Notes: a model not told the origin generated them from the letters alone. 7,071 bases of DNA from Planctomycetota bacterium (GCA_024277835.1 JAJRUK010000279.1:1-7071); one strand, 5' to 3'; counted from the stretch's first letter, positions 1-5,998 are shown. Numbers and translations: made by a program.

Positions 1-1087
1 AGAAAAGCGCGTTCTGAATCACGATCCGGGCCATGAAGTCAGCCGCGTGCGTGAATTTGTAAACGCTGCACACGTCGCCCGCCGCGTATATTTTCGGATT
101 GGTCGTCTGAAGCTTGTCGTTAACCTTCACACCAGACCGCCCGTCGAATGCAACGCCCGCCTCATCGAGTCCGAGTCCATCCACATTCGGAGCACGACCA
201 ACCCCAAGCAGTATCTGATCAACCTCAACGGTCTCGCCGCCTTTGAGACGAATAACGCGCGTGTCGCCTTTCTGTGAAACAGATTCGATATTGACGCCGC
301 ACCGCAGGTCCACACCGTCGCGCACGAGCGCTGCTTCAATGCGAACAGCCGCATCACGGTCTTCGCGACTCAGAATGTGAGCGCCCACTTCCAGCAGCGT
401 CACCTTCGACCCGAATCGCGCGAAACACTGCGCCAATTCGCATCCAATGGGACCGCCACCGATCACAGCCAATCGCTTGGGCAGCTTCGTCAGCGAAAAA
501 ATCGTCTCATTGGTGAGCGCACCGGCTTCACTAAGTCCGGGGATGGGCAACACCACCGCCCGAGCGCCCGTAGCAACACAAGCCCGAGAAAAACGAAGCG
601 TTTGACCTGCCACCTCAACGGTCTCGCGTCCGGTGAACGTCGCGTCGCCCATGAAGACGTCGATACCCAACTCGCTGAAGCGTTTCGCGGAGTCGGTGGG
701 ACTGATGTCAGCGCGAAGTCGGCGCATTCGCTCCATGATCGCTGGAAAATCAACATGAACATCATCAAGCCCGCGCACCCCAAACTCGCCAGCCCCGCGT
801 ACATCAGAAATCGCTCGCGCGCATCGAATCAGCGCCTTGGAGGGAACGCACCCCACGTTAAGACAATCGCCGCCCATAAACGACCGCTCGATCAGCGCGA
901 CCTTCGCCCCCAAACCAGCGGCCCCCGCGGCTGTGACCAGACCGGCTGTCCCCGCACCGACGACAACCATGTTGTATCGCCCGGTTGGTGTGGGATTGAC
1001 CCAATCGGCGGGGTGAACGTTGGCGATCAACTTCTGGTTATGCTCATCGAAGGGATTCGCTTGCGGGAATTCTTTGGGCGCTTCCAT
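1..1087 (-). CDS. Mercuric-reductase-like FAD/NAD(P) disulfide oxidoreductase, partial (C-terminus beyond left edge)
   Basis: Reading the minus strand from an ATG at 1087 gives 362 uninterrupted residues before the left edge; the family is usually about 450-550 residues, so the dimerisation domain is missing. An N-terminal extension of about 37 residues precedes the FAD Rossmann motif (VVGAGTAG, residues 42-49). The redox-active pair is intact at C75 and C80 (CLNVGC, followed by VPSKALI). ATGARA at 172-177, the NAD(P)H motif GGGPIG at 210-215 and the second FAD motif YAAGDVC at 334-340 follow in the expected order. By family knowledge it is a cytoplasmic flavoenzyme passing electrons from NAD(P)H to a disulfide or metal(loid) substrate. 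It starts 2 bases after the arsS stop, with GGGGGAG about 12 bases upstream inside arsS, so translation is probably coupled. The vicinal cysteines that would mark a true MerA lie outside the window, so Hg(II) reduction cannot be claimed; a role in arsenic redox or thiol chemistry is inferred from the operon. Confidence 0.93.
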   Translation of the reverse strand, partial: MEAPKEFPQANPFDEHNQKLIANVHPADWVNPTPTGRYNMVVVGAGTAGLVTAAGAAGLGAKVALIERSFMGGDCLNVGCVPSKALIRCARAISDVRGAGEFGVRGLDDVHVDFPAIMERMRRLRADISPTDSAKRFSELGIDVFMGDATFTGRETVEVAGQTLRFSRACVATGARAVVLPIPGLSEAGALTNETIFSLTKLPKRLAVIGGGPIGCELAQCFARFGSKVTLLEVGAHILSREDRDAAVRIEAALVRDGVDLRCGVNIESVSQKGDTRVIRLKGGETVEVDQILLGVGRAPNVDGLGLDEAGVAFDGRSGVKVNDKLQTTNPKIYAAGDVCSVYKFTHAADFMARIVIQNALF

Positions 1088-1089
1088 AC

Positions 1090-2082
1090 TCACGCGAGCG
1101 CTCCCCCGCAGGACGATCCACTCCCCGCGGTACAACCAAAACAATGCTCACCCGTATGAATCCGCCGGTCCACCAGCAACGTCGGATCAAAATCGCGAAT
1201 GTGCGCTGGCGCGACAAGGGCTGTGGACATGTTCAGGGCATAATTGAAATCGCAATCGTGGAGCGTACCGTCGTAGCTGACGTGAATCTGACGACGACAC
1301 ATCAACCCGTCAAGCGTATCCTCGTTGAACGACGCTGCCAGCAGGGAACGATAGTCATCACCGGCACCATCACGATCGAGGTCATGCAGAAAGCGCCCGA
1401 TGGGCATATTCGTAATCGTAAGGAGTCGCGAAAAATGAATACCAAACCGTTCGCCAAGTTCGCGACGGTAATCCTTCTCAAGCTTCGCCTGCTGTGGCGG
1501 CAGCGTAGCGCCGACCGGATTAAACACCAGATCAAGCGGCAACGCCTCGGTTAATCCATACCCCGCGGCGTTGAGCTGGCGAATGACCTCGATACTCTCT
1601 TCATACACATGAAGTCCGCGCTGCTTCTTAACATTCTCCGGCGTATAGCACGGAAGCGAGGCAACAAGATGCACCTGATGCTCGCGAAAAAAGGCGGGCA
1701 TGTCCTCATACCCCTCGTTCGTTAAGACTGTCAGGTTCGTGTGGACCGTTACGGCGAACCCCCTTCGCCGCGAAGCCCCAACAAACTTGCGAAAGTGCGG
1801 ATTCATCTCGGGCGCGCCCCCAGTAATGTCGATGGTCGAGGCGCAGGAACGCTGGGCAGCGTCTAACACAAACGCCAACGTCTCCCAAGTCATCTGCTCG
1901 GTTCGCGATGGTGACGACTCGACATGACAGTGTCTGCAAGCTAGGTCGCACGTCAGACCAATGTTCACTTGAACCGTGTCGATCGACAAAGCTGTCAGTG
2001 GGCGACCGGTCGCGCGCTGAACCTGTTCATCAAAAGGGTTGCTGCCACCGATCGTGAGCGGTACGGGCGTTGCGATACTCAT
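1090..2082 (-). CDS. arsS: Arsenosugar biosynthesis radical SAM protein ArsS
   Basis: This 330-residue protein has a radical SAM cluster motif CDLACRHC (C45, C49, C52), a GGAPE SAM-binding motif at 88-92, the family stretch LVFNPVGATLPPQQ around 185-198, and a cysteine-rich C-terminal DUF3641-type domain with C262, C277 and the final motif HCFGCTAGSGSSCGG (C314, C317, C325). ArsS enzymes are reported to use the SAM-derived 5'-deoxyadenosyl radical to alkylate dimethylarsenite, giving a dimethylarsinoyl-adenosine precursor of arsenosugars. Location next to arsM supports this. The ATG at 2082 has AGGGGAAGG nine bases upstream, overlapping the TAG of the transporter gene; the gap is 16 bases. 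Some members of the family are selenoproteins; here every expected cysteine is a normal TGC/TGT codon and the TGA at 1090-1092 is a true stop, because the next gene starts 2 bases later. Confidence 0.94.
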   Translation of the reverse strand: MSIATPVPLTIGGSNPFDEQVQRATGRPLTALSIDTVQVNIGLTCDLACRHCHVESSPSRTEQMTWETLAFVLDAAQRSCASTIDITGGAPEMNPHFRKFVGASRRRGFAVTVHTNLTVLTNEGYEDMPAFFREHQVHLVASLPCYTPENVKKQRGLHVYEESIEVIRQLNAAGYGLTEALPLDLVFNPVGATLPPQQAKLEKDYRRELGERFGIHFSRLLTITNMPIGRFLHDLDRDGAGDDYRSLLAASFNEDTLDGLMCRRQIHVSYDGTLHDCDFNYALNMSTALVAPAHIRDFDPTLLVDRRIHTGEHCFGCTAGSGSSCGGALA

Positions 2083-2098
2083 GCGAAAAAACCTTCCC

Positions 2099-3238
2099 CT
2101 ACGTCATCGACCAGTAGAGCGCCGCACCAAGAGCCGCACCAAGAGGAAGTGTCGTCACCCATGTCAATACAATCTGTCCGATCGTTTTGAGGCGTGCCCC
2201 CCCGCTCGCGACGCCGATTCCAAAGATAGCGCCGCATGAGACGTGCGTGGTCGAAACAGGTACGCCAAAACGCGACGCCCCCAGAACCAACGCAGCCGTG
2301 ATAAGATTTCCGGTCAGTACCTGACCCGTGTTGAGGTCGGTGATTCGATGGCTCATGGTCTCTGCCACCTTTCGCGCTTGCAAGAATCCCCCGGCTGCCA
2401 TCGCAAGGGCGACGAGCGCGAGCTTCCAACTGATCCCGGTCCCTCCGATCAAACCAGCACCACCGGTTGCAAGGAGTAGCGCGGCGATCTTCGGTGTATC
2501 ATTGACCCCGCGCGCAAAACAAACGGCTGCCCCGCTAAACGTATGGATGACATCGACCGCCTGCTGAGCATTGATCCCGACGACACGCCCGTCGTATCGC
2601 TCGACGCATTCAGCACCAGAGCCAACCGAAACTTCCAAACTTTGCGTGGATTCGCCAATCGTGCTGATATCCGTGCGACTGTTGGCGAGTGGAACATACT
2701 CGCGAGGGGACGTGCCAACACAAAGACAAGTCTGCCGCCCAACGCCCATTTTCTTACGCGTTCGGGTGAGTATGGGATAGAGGATCAGGGCTGCACCCAG
2801 GGCAAGGATCGGACTCACCAGCAGTGGCAAGAAAAACTTGTCCCAGAGCTTCGCATAGTTCGCAGCATCGACACCGATCACAATCGCCACCCCAAGAAGC
2901 GCGCCGGTCAGCGCGTGCGTCGTAGACGTCGGCATGCCGATCACCGTCGCAAGCATGATTGTCAGAGCAGCGGCGAGTCCTACGGAGATGAGCAACTCGG
3001 ACGTGCCCGCGATCTCTGGTGGAACCAGACCCTTTCCGGTGAACGCTTTCGCCAGAGCACTCGCGAGCACCAGTGACAGGATACTTCCCGCCAGCGTTAC
3101 ACCCGTCGTCAACCAGATCGACTGACGAAACGTGAGCGTCCGACTGCCATAGAGCGTCGCGACGCCTTTGAAGTTGTCGTTGGCACCATTGCTCCATGCG
3201 AGGAAGAAAACGGCAGCGATCAGGATTAATGTAGCCAC
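2099..3238 (-). CDS. PiT-family inorganic phosphate transporter in an arsenosugar operon
   Basis: The 379-residue membrane protein shows the two inverted halves of the PiT (PF01384) family. Half one has GANDNFKG at 18-25 and PTSTTH at 103-108; half two has GVNDTPK at 244-250 and PVSTTH at 327-332. Hydrophobic segments cover about 1-16, 42-65, 82-125, 135-157, 225-241, 251-285, 305-340 and 355-376. A soluble loop at about 158-225 separates the halves and carries CLC at 171-173 and C211, with C240 just after. Family members move phosphate with H+ or Na+ across the cytoplasmic membrane. The start is a GTG at 3238: AAAGGA lies 7 bases upstream and an in-frame TGA sits five codons upstream, so there is no longer option. 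It begins 25 bases after the arsM stop. Whether it moves phosphate, arsenate or a phosphorylated or arsenical product is not visible; arsenosugar loci elsewhere also carry such permeases. Confidence 0.92.
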   Translation of the reverse strand: MATLILIAAVFFLAWSNGANDNFKGVATLYGSRTLTFRQSIWLTTGVTLAGSILSLVLASALAKAFTGKGLVPPEIAGTSELLISVGLAAALTIMLATVIGMPTSTTHALTGALLGVAIVIGVDAANYAKLWDKFFLPLLVSPILALGAALILYPILTRTRKKMGVGRQTCLCVGTSPREYVPLANSRTDISTIGESTQSLEVSVGSGAECVERYDGRVVGINAQQAVDVIHTFSGAAVCFARGVNDTPKIAALLLATGGAGLIGGTGISWKLALVALAMAAGGFLQARKVAETMSHRITDLNTGQVLTGNLITAALVLGASRFGVPVSTTHVSCGAIFGIGVASGGARLKTIGQIVLTWVTTLPLGAALGAALYWSMT

Positions 3239-3263
3239 GAAGGAGTCCTTTCATAGAACAGGA

Positions 3264-4472
3264 TTAGCAGCACGAACCGTCACCGCAACACGGTTCGTCC
3301 TCGATCAGACGTGTCTCGTTGTAGTCGACGCCCTTGGTCTCGCGCGGATCGCGCAGGACCGTCCGCTTGCAATCAAACACCCCGGCCTGTTCCATCGGGA
3401 CCGCGTCGCTGGGTTCGATCGCGTCGAACTGTCCCGCGTACGGACCAGCCGGGTCCGTCAAGAGTTGAAACGTCTTATCACAAACAGCCATGCGCTGACC
3501 GCGATGATAACGATGCCCATCGTCGTCGAGCACCGTCTTGTGTGGACCGCGATAGATAACCGCTTGATTCCGCTCGAGACACGGACCCTCTTTGCCCTTA
3601 AACGCACGAACCGTCAGCGAACGAAACTCAATCCCATCGACCAACTGCCAAGGTTCTTCGGTACGAGAGACGATCTCAATTCCATAAAACCCCGCCTGCT
3701 CAAACGCCTCAAGAAACCTGTCCTCTCGAAACGCACCAGAAATACACCCACTCCACAGCTTCGGGTCCGCCAAAATCGCGGGCGTCGGTTCCTCGTCGCA
3801 AACAATATCAGAAATGACCGCCCGCCCGCCGCGACGCAACACGCGATGAATCTCTGCGAACAGGCGTTTCTTCTCTTCCGGCCGAACAAGGTTCAAAACA
3901 CAGTTCGACACGACAACATCCACACTACCATCAACCACCCCCGGCTCATCGCGCCGAAGTCGCTCACACTCCGCCTCAAAAGCAGCCAGCCCATCGATAC
4001 CCGTAACGGGATGCGCCTTCAACCAATCCCCCGCTTTGTCGAGGTCCAACCCCATGTCCTGAATCTTCGCCTTCACAAATCGAACGTTGGCGTACCCGAT
4101 CCGATTGGCTATGTCTTCCTGATATTTTCGAGACAGATCAAGCATCGCGTCGTTGAAGTCAACACCAATGACCGCACCGCCCGCCCCAACTTTCTGCGAA
4201 AGCATGTAGCAAATTTTCCCGGACCCCGAACCAAGATCGACCGCCACATCACCCGCGCCAACCCACTTGGACGGATCGCCGCATCCGTAGTCCTTCTCAA
4301 TAATCTCAGCCGGAAGTTTTTCCAGTAGCGACTTGTCGTATCCATCAACCGCGCAACACAGAGACGCCTCCGCCGCATTGGCAGCGCCCGCGTATCGTCG
4401 TAGCACTTCGCTTTCAATCGTTTCGGTCGATGTTCCGTTCTTGCTGGTCAACTTGGCTGCCTCCGTACTCAT
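3264..4472 (-). CDS. arsM: Arsenite S-adenosylmethionine methyltransferase ArsM
   Basis: This 402-residue methyltransferase has SAM motif I VDLGSGSGK at 78-86 and GVDFNDAMLD at 103-112. The three cysteines that bind As(III) in characterised ArsM enzymes are all present in their usual contexts: YGCG (C64), SNCVLNL (C191) and SGCISGAF (C243). Further cysteines include C39-C40 (LCC, typical near the N-terminus) and C-terminal pairs C395-C396 and C401-C402. ArsM transfers methyl groups from SAM to thiol-bound trivalent arsenic in the cytoplasm, giving mono- to trimethylated species. Residues from about 290 onward form a C-terminal extension (GPCLERNQAVIYRGP and beyond) common in long bacterial ArsM. 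The ATG at 4472 has GGGAG nine bases upstream and an in-frame stop eight codons upstream. It is the first gene of the operon, and dimethylated product would be the substrate of ArsS two genes downstream. Confidence 0.96.
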   Translation of the reverse strand: MSTEAAKLTSKNGTSTETIESEVLRRYAGAANAAEASLCCAVDGYDKSLLEKLPAEIIEKDYGCGDPSKWVGAGDVAVDLGSGSGKICYMLSQKVGAGGAVIGVDFNDAMLDLSRKYQEDIANRIGYANVRFVKAKIQDMGLDLDKAGDWLKAHPVTGIDGLAAFEAECERLRRDEPGVVDGSVDVVVSNCVLNLVRPEEKKRLFAEIHRVLRRGGRAVISDIVCDEEPTPAILADPKLWSGCISGAFREDRFLEAFEQAGFYGIEIVSRTEEPWQLVDGIEFRSLTVRAFKGKEGPCLERNQAVIYRGPHKTVLDDDGHRYHRGQRMAVCDKTFQLLTDPAGPYAGQFDAIEPSDAVPMEQAGVFDCKRTVLRDPRETKGVDYNETRLIEDEPCCGDGSCC

Positions 4473-4576
4473 CCGGTGTCGCTCCCGTACTCTTCAATCG
4501 CTGTGTCGCTAGACATGTAAAATCGCGGACGTCGCACGGAATCGGCTTATCCCCTTCTTCCGTCTCCTCTTACCAA

Positions 4577-4593
4577 GGGGGGATCGAGGGGGG
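4577..4593. repeat. Paired G6 tracts (G6-ATCGA-G6) in the arsM leader
   Basis: Two runs of six Gs at 4577-4582 and 4588-4593 are separated by ATCGA, followed by the odd palindrome GGGTTACCC at 4591-4599. In the arsM mRNA, which is read from the other strand, this gives two C6 tracts. G/C-tract units of this look recur between genes in several phyla, so it may be a fragment of a dispersed repeat. Two runs do not by themselves meet the four-run G-quadruplex rule. Confidence 0.45.
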
Positions 4594-4652
4594 TTACCCG
4601 CTGCGCTACGGATGAGACCGCGCTCGTATGCTCTCCGCTTCACCACGACTCA

Positions 4653-4681
4653 ACTAAACCGCAACACCTACGTTTTGTCAA
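4653..4681 (-). promoter_or_regulatory. Candidate sigma-70 promoter for the arsM operon
   Basis: On the minus strand a perfect TTGACA (-35) at 4681-4676 is followed after exactly 17 bases by TTTAGT (-10, four of six matches) at 4658-4653. Transcription would start near 4646 and leave a leader of about 170 bases before arsM. An inverted repeat GTTTT/AAAAC (4672-4676 and 4684-4688, 7-base spacer) straddles the -35 box and could be an operator; no regulator gene is in view to match it. Confidence 0.5.
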
Positions 4682-4840
4682 CGAAAACCAGCGATCAAGC
4701 GCCGTGCGGACCATTTTCAACAGTCACGCATTAAGACTGCACTTCTCTTCCGTTGGTTGCATTCCAAAACCGACCTGCGGACATGCGAAATGATGTAGAT
4801 TCCCGTCGGACGCATGGAATCGGGTTGTGGCTGGAATAGA

Positions 4841-4860
4841 GAGTGTGGTACAGTACACTC
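4841..4860. promoter_or_regulatory. Perfect-arm palindrome upstream of the selenoprotein gene, possible operator
   Basis: GAGTGT at 4841-4846 is matched by its exact reverse complement ACACTC at 4855-4860 around the 8-base centre GGTACAGT. It lies 31 bases upstream of the start codon at 4892 and is 20 bases long, the usual size for a dimeric repressor or activator site. A weak promoter reading (TTGTGG at 4825-4830, 18 bases, TACAGT at 4849-4854) would place the palindrome over the -10 region. No known operator is recognised. Confidence 0.35.
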
Positions 4861-4891
4861 CGATTTGATCTATACTTTGGAGGCTTCGATC

Positions 4892-5695
4892 ATGAGCAGA
4901 AGAATTCGAAAGAGTCATGCGATATGGACAGCGACAGCCATGCTGTTACTCGCCGGCGGACTCGTGCAAGCGGAAACGAAACCAAAATACCGAGGGATGC
5001 TGAAAAATCAAAAGAGCAACCCGTGGAAGATCCGCCGCGAAGGTGACAAGACTTACATCTGGGCTGGCGGAGACAAAAGCGCTGGCAAAGATGCGAAGTG
5101 GTATGACTTTACCGGCGCACCCATGTCGCCGGACGAGTTGCAATTCGGCATTGGCAAAGACAGCATCCGTGCCATCGACGACCCCTACTTCGTCTCTCCG
5201 GACGACCCGCGACTTCTCAAAGTTCCGCCAAGTCCCTACAGGCCAACCGAAACGCCCAAGACAAACAACGAAATCATGGTCATTGGCTATGTCGAGAACA
5301 ACATCGCCCGCGCCTATCCGACCGCGCTGCTCGATCACCACGAACTCGTCAACGACACGTTCAAGGGCAAACCCGTCACGGTCGGTTGGTGACCGCTTGC
5401 ACGACTGTCCGTGGTTCACGGACGCAGCGGTAAAAACAAAAACGACGAATTCGGCGTTAGCGGATACGTATACAAAGACGTGTTCTTGATTTTCGATCGC
5501 AAAACTGAGAGCCTTTGGTATCCTCTTGACCACACCAAGTGGACCGCCATCTCCGGTGAGCGAAAGGGCGAGACCATTCCGTTTATCGCCGAACCGGGCG
5601 TGATCCCACTTGGCGAGTGGCGAAAAAAGCATCCCGACACCGTCGTCCTTCTAGGATCGCAAAAGGACATCGAAAAGCACTCGCACGATCATTGA
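4892..5695 (+). CDS. Secreted DUF3179-domain selenoprotein (Sec at residue 167 encoded by in-frame TGA)
   Basis: Read through the TGA at 5390-5392, this gene encodes 267 residues. The ATG at 4892 has GGAGG eight bases upstream and opens directly into a Sec signal peptide: basic MSRRIRK, a hydrophobic core at about 11-24 and a likely cleavage after VQA (A27). The mature part matches the DUF3179 pattern: AIDDPYFVSPDDP (94-106), IGYVENNIARAYP (131-143), LLDHHELVNDTFKGKPVTVGW (146-166), the recoded position 167 followed by PLARLSVVHGR, then FGVSGYVYKDVFLIFDRKTESLW (187-209), and a tryptophan plus HPDTVVL near the end. In the family the segment after HE(I/L)VND normally reads VT-CPLC; here the TGA replaces the first cysteine and alanine the second. 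The tail is His-rich (KHSHDH). The biochemical role of DUF3179 is unknown to me; a redox or metal-linked function outside the cytoplasm is inferred. The alternative is a nonsense-mutated pseudogene, made unlikely by the intact downstream frame and the SECIS-like hairpin. Confidence 0.85.
5390..5392 (+). other. Recoded UGA codon (predicted selenocysteine)
   Basis: This TGA is the only stop in the frame from 4892 to 5693. The residues on both sides (VTVGW before, PL after) place it exactly at the first cysteine of the CPLC motif of DUF3179 proteins. Cysteine-to-selenocysteine exchange at a conserved redox position is the usual signature of a selenoprotein. The gene's own terminator codon is another TGA at 5693-5695, which has no comparable hairpin immediately after it. 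Confidence 0.8.
5393..5430 (+). promoter_or_regulatory. Bacterial SECIS-like stem-loop immediately after the UGA
   Basis: The lower stem pairs CCGCT (5393-5397) with AGCGG (5426-5430) and GC (5399-5400) with GC (5424-5425). After an asymmetric bulge of six bases (5401-5406), the upper stem pairs GTCCGTG (5407-5413) with CACGGAC (5417-5423), seven perfect base pairs closing a GTT loop (5414-5416). Bacterial SECIS elements lie in the coding region just downstream of the UGA, with an upper helix and a small apical loop beginning with G (GU in E. coli fdhF), which SelB recognises. Here the loop starts with GU and lies 21 bases after the UGA, within the usual spacing. Its job would be to recruit SelB, GTP and Sec-tRNA. 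Whether the organism's SelB binds this loop cannot be seen. Confidence 0.75.
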
Positions 5696-5788
5696 CGTCC
5701 GATAGCAACAAACGACCCTGACGGCAACGGCGACCGCAACCCTGAGCCGCGTGGCCATGCTCCTCCGCCGAAACACTGACCCGTGAAC

Positions 5789-5824
5789 AATAGGCACGAC
5801 TTTCGCACGAAAGTCGTGCCTATT
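5789..5824. terminator. Long perfect hairpin, possible terminator or dispersed palindromic repeat
   Basis: The 17-base arm at 5789-5805 (AATAGGCACGACTTTCG) is the exact reverse complement of 5808-5824. In practice 16 pairs close a GCAC loop. It lies 94 bases after the selenoprotein stop, a sensible place for transcription termination. It is followed by CTCT, not by a run of Ts, though the symmetric AATA/TATT ends give a short A-U base. The near-perfect symmetry also fits a mobile palindromic repeat of the kind scattered between genes. Confidence 0.5.
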
Positions 5825-5883
5825 CTCTAGCGCTCAACCCGAAACGTCCGCTAACACAATCTCGATGCAACCGCTCAACGCCC

Positions 5884-5913
5884 TTGTCGCGAATGGGCCA
5901 CACGTCCTACAAT
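5884..5913 (+). promoter_or_regulatory. Candidate sigma-70 promoter upstream of the response regulator
   Basis: TTGTCG at 5884-5889 (four of six consensus matches) and TACAAT at 5908-5913 (five of six) are separated by 18 bases. Transcription would start near 5920 and pass through the double-hairpin repeat before the regulator's ATG at 6058, giving a leader of about 140 bases. No other promoter candidate in this gap looks better. Confidence 0.4.
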
Positions 5914-5944
5914 CGGATGGCTCTACGCAGTCTCAATGCAGCAC

Positions 5945-5998
5945 GTGTGGCACCGGTATCTTGCCAGTGCAAACACAGGCTACAAGCCAGTGCCACGC
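5945..5998. repeat. Double-hairpin intergenic repeat with GTGGCAC ends
   Basis: The ends GTGGCACCGG (5947-5956) and CCAGTGCCAC (5987-5996) are inverted repeats with one mismatch and extend by two more pairs, including a G-T wobble. Inside are two smaller hairpins: GCACCGG/CCAGTGC (5950-5956 and 5964-5970, one mismatch) and CAC-A-GGCT/AGCC-A-GTG (5974-5981 and 5985-5992). Units like this, which translate spuriously to TGILPV, are familiar to me from intergenic DNA of Planctomycetota and Verrucomicrobiota. Only one copy lies in this window. Confidence 0.55.

Larger units (their letters stand above)
4473..4891. other. Divergent intergenic region between arsM and the selenoprotein gene
   Basis: This 419-base stretch separates two genes transcribed away from each other and contains no credible protein gene. 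It must hold both promoters. Visible elements are: a paired run of six Gs at 4577-4593; a minus-strand promoter candidate at 4653-4681; a loose dyad CAGTC/GACTG at 4721-4739; a dyad GATTCC/GGAATC at 4798-4803 and 4816-4821; a palindrome at 4841-4860; and the Shine-Dalgarno GGAGG at 4879-4883. The arsM leader would be about 170 bases if the promoter candidate is right. I see no recognisable riboswitch class and no tRNA. Confidence 0.7.

Noticed and set aside
1090..1092. The TGA ending arsS as a second selenocysteine codon
   Set aside because: The expected C-terminal motif is already complete before it, read-through gives no family-like sequence, the next gene starts 2 bases later, and no clear hairpin follows.
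377..1159. 260-residue open frame on the plus strand opposite the oxidoreductase
   Set aside because: It overlaps a well-supported minus-strand gene and the arsS end, and shows no domain or ribosome site.
3168..4328. 386-residue open frame on the plus strand opposite arsM
   Set aside because: It is antisense to a clear arsM gene, has an Arg/Thr/Pro-rich composition with no recognisable domain, and arises from codon bias of the real gene.
4871..4876. TATACT as the -10 box of the selenoprotein gene
   Set aside because: Transcription would start at about 4882, inside or after the Shine-Dalgarno GGAGG (4879-4883), and no -35 box lies at the right distance.
4814..4891. Earlier ATG at 4814 as the start of the DUF3179 protein
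   Set aside because: It would add 26 residues before an otherwise ideal signal peptide and has no good ribosome site; the ATG at 4892 has GGAGG at 8-base spacing.
5043..5489. Frameshift explanation for the split DUF3179 gene (reading frame at 5043-5489)
   Set aside because: Family-like sequence before and after the TGA lies in one frame, so no shift is needed; the alternative frame gives low-complexity Arg/Thr-rich sequence.
5411..5695. A separate short gene starting at GTG 5411 after the TGA
   Set aside because: It is in the same frame as the upstream part, has no ribosome site, starts inside the hairpin and lacks a signal peptide. It is the C-terminal part of the DUF3179 protein.
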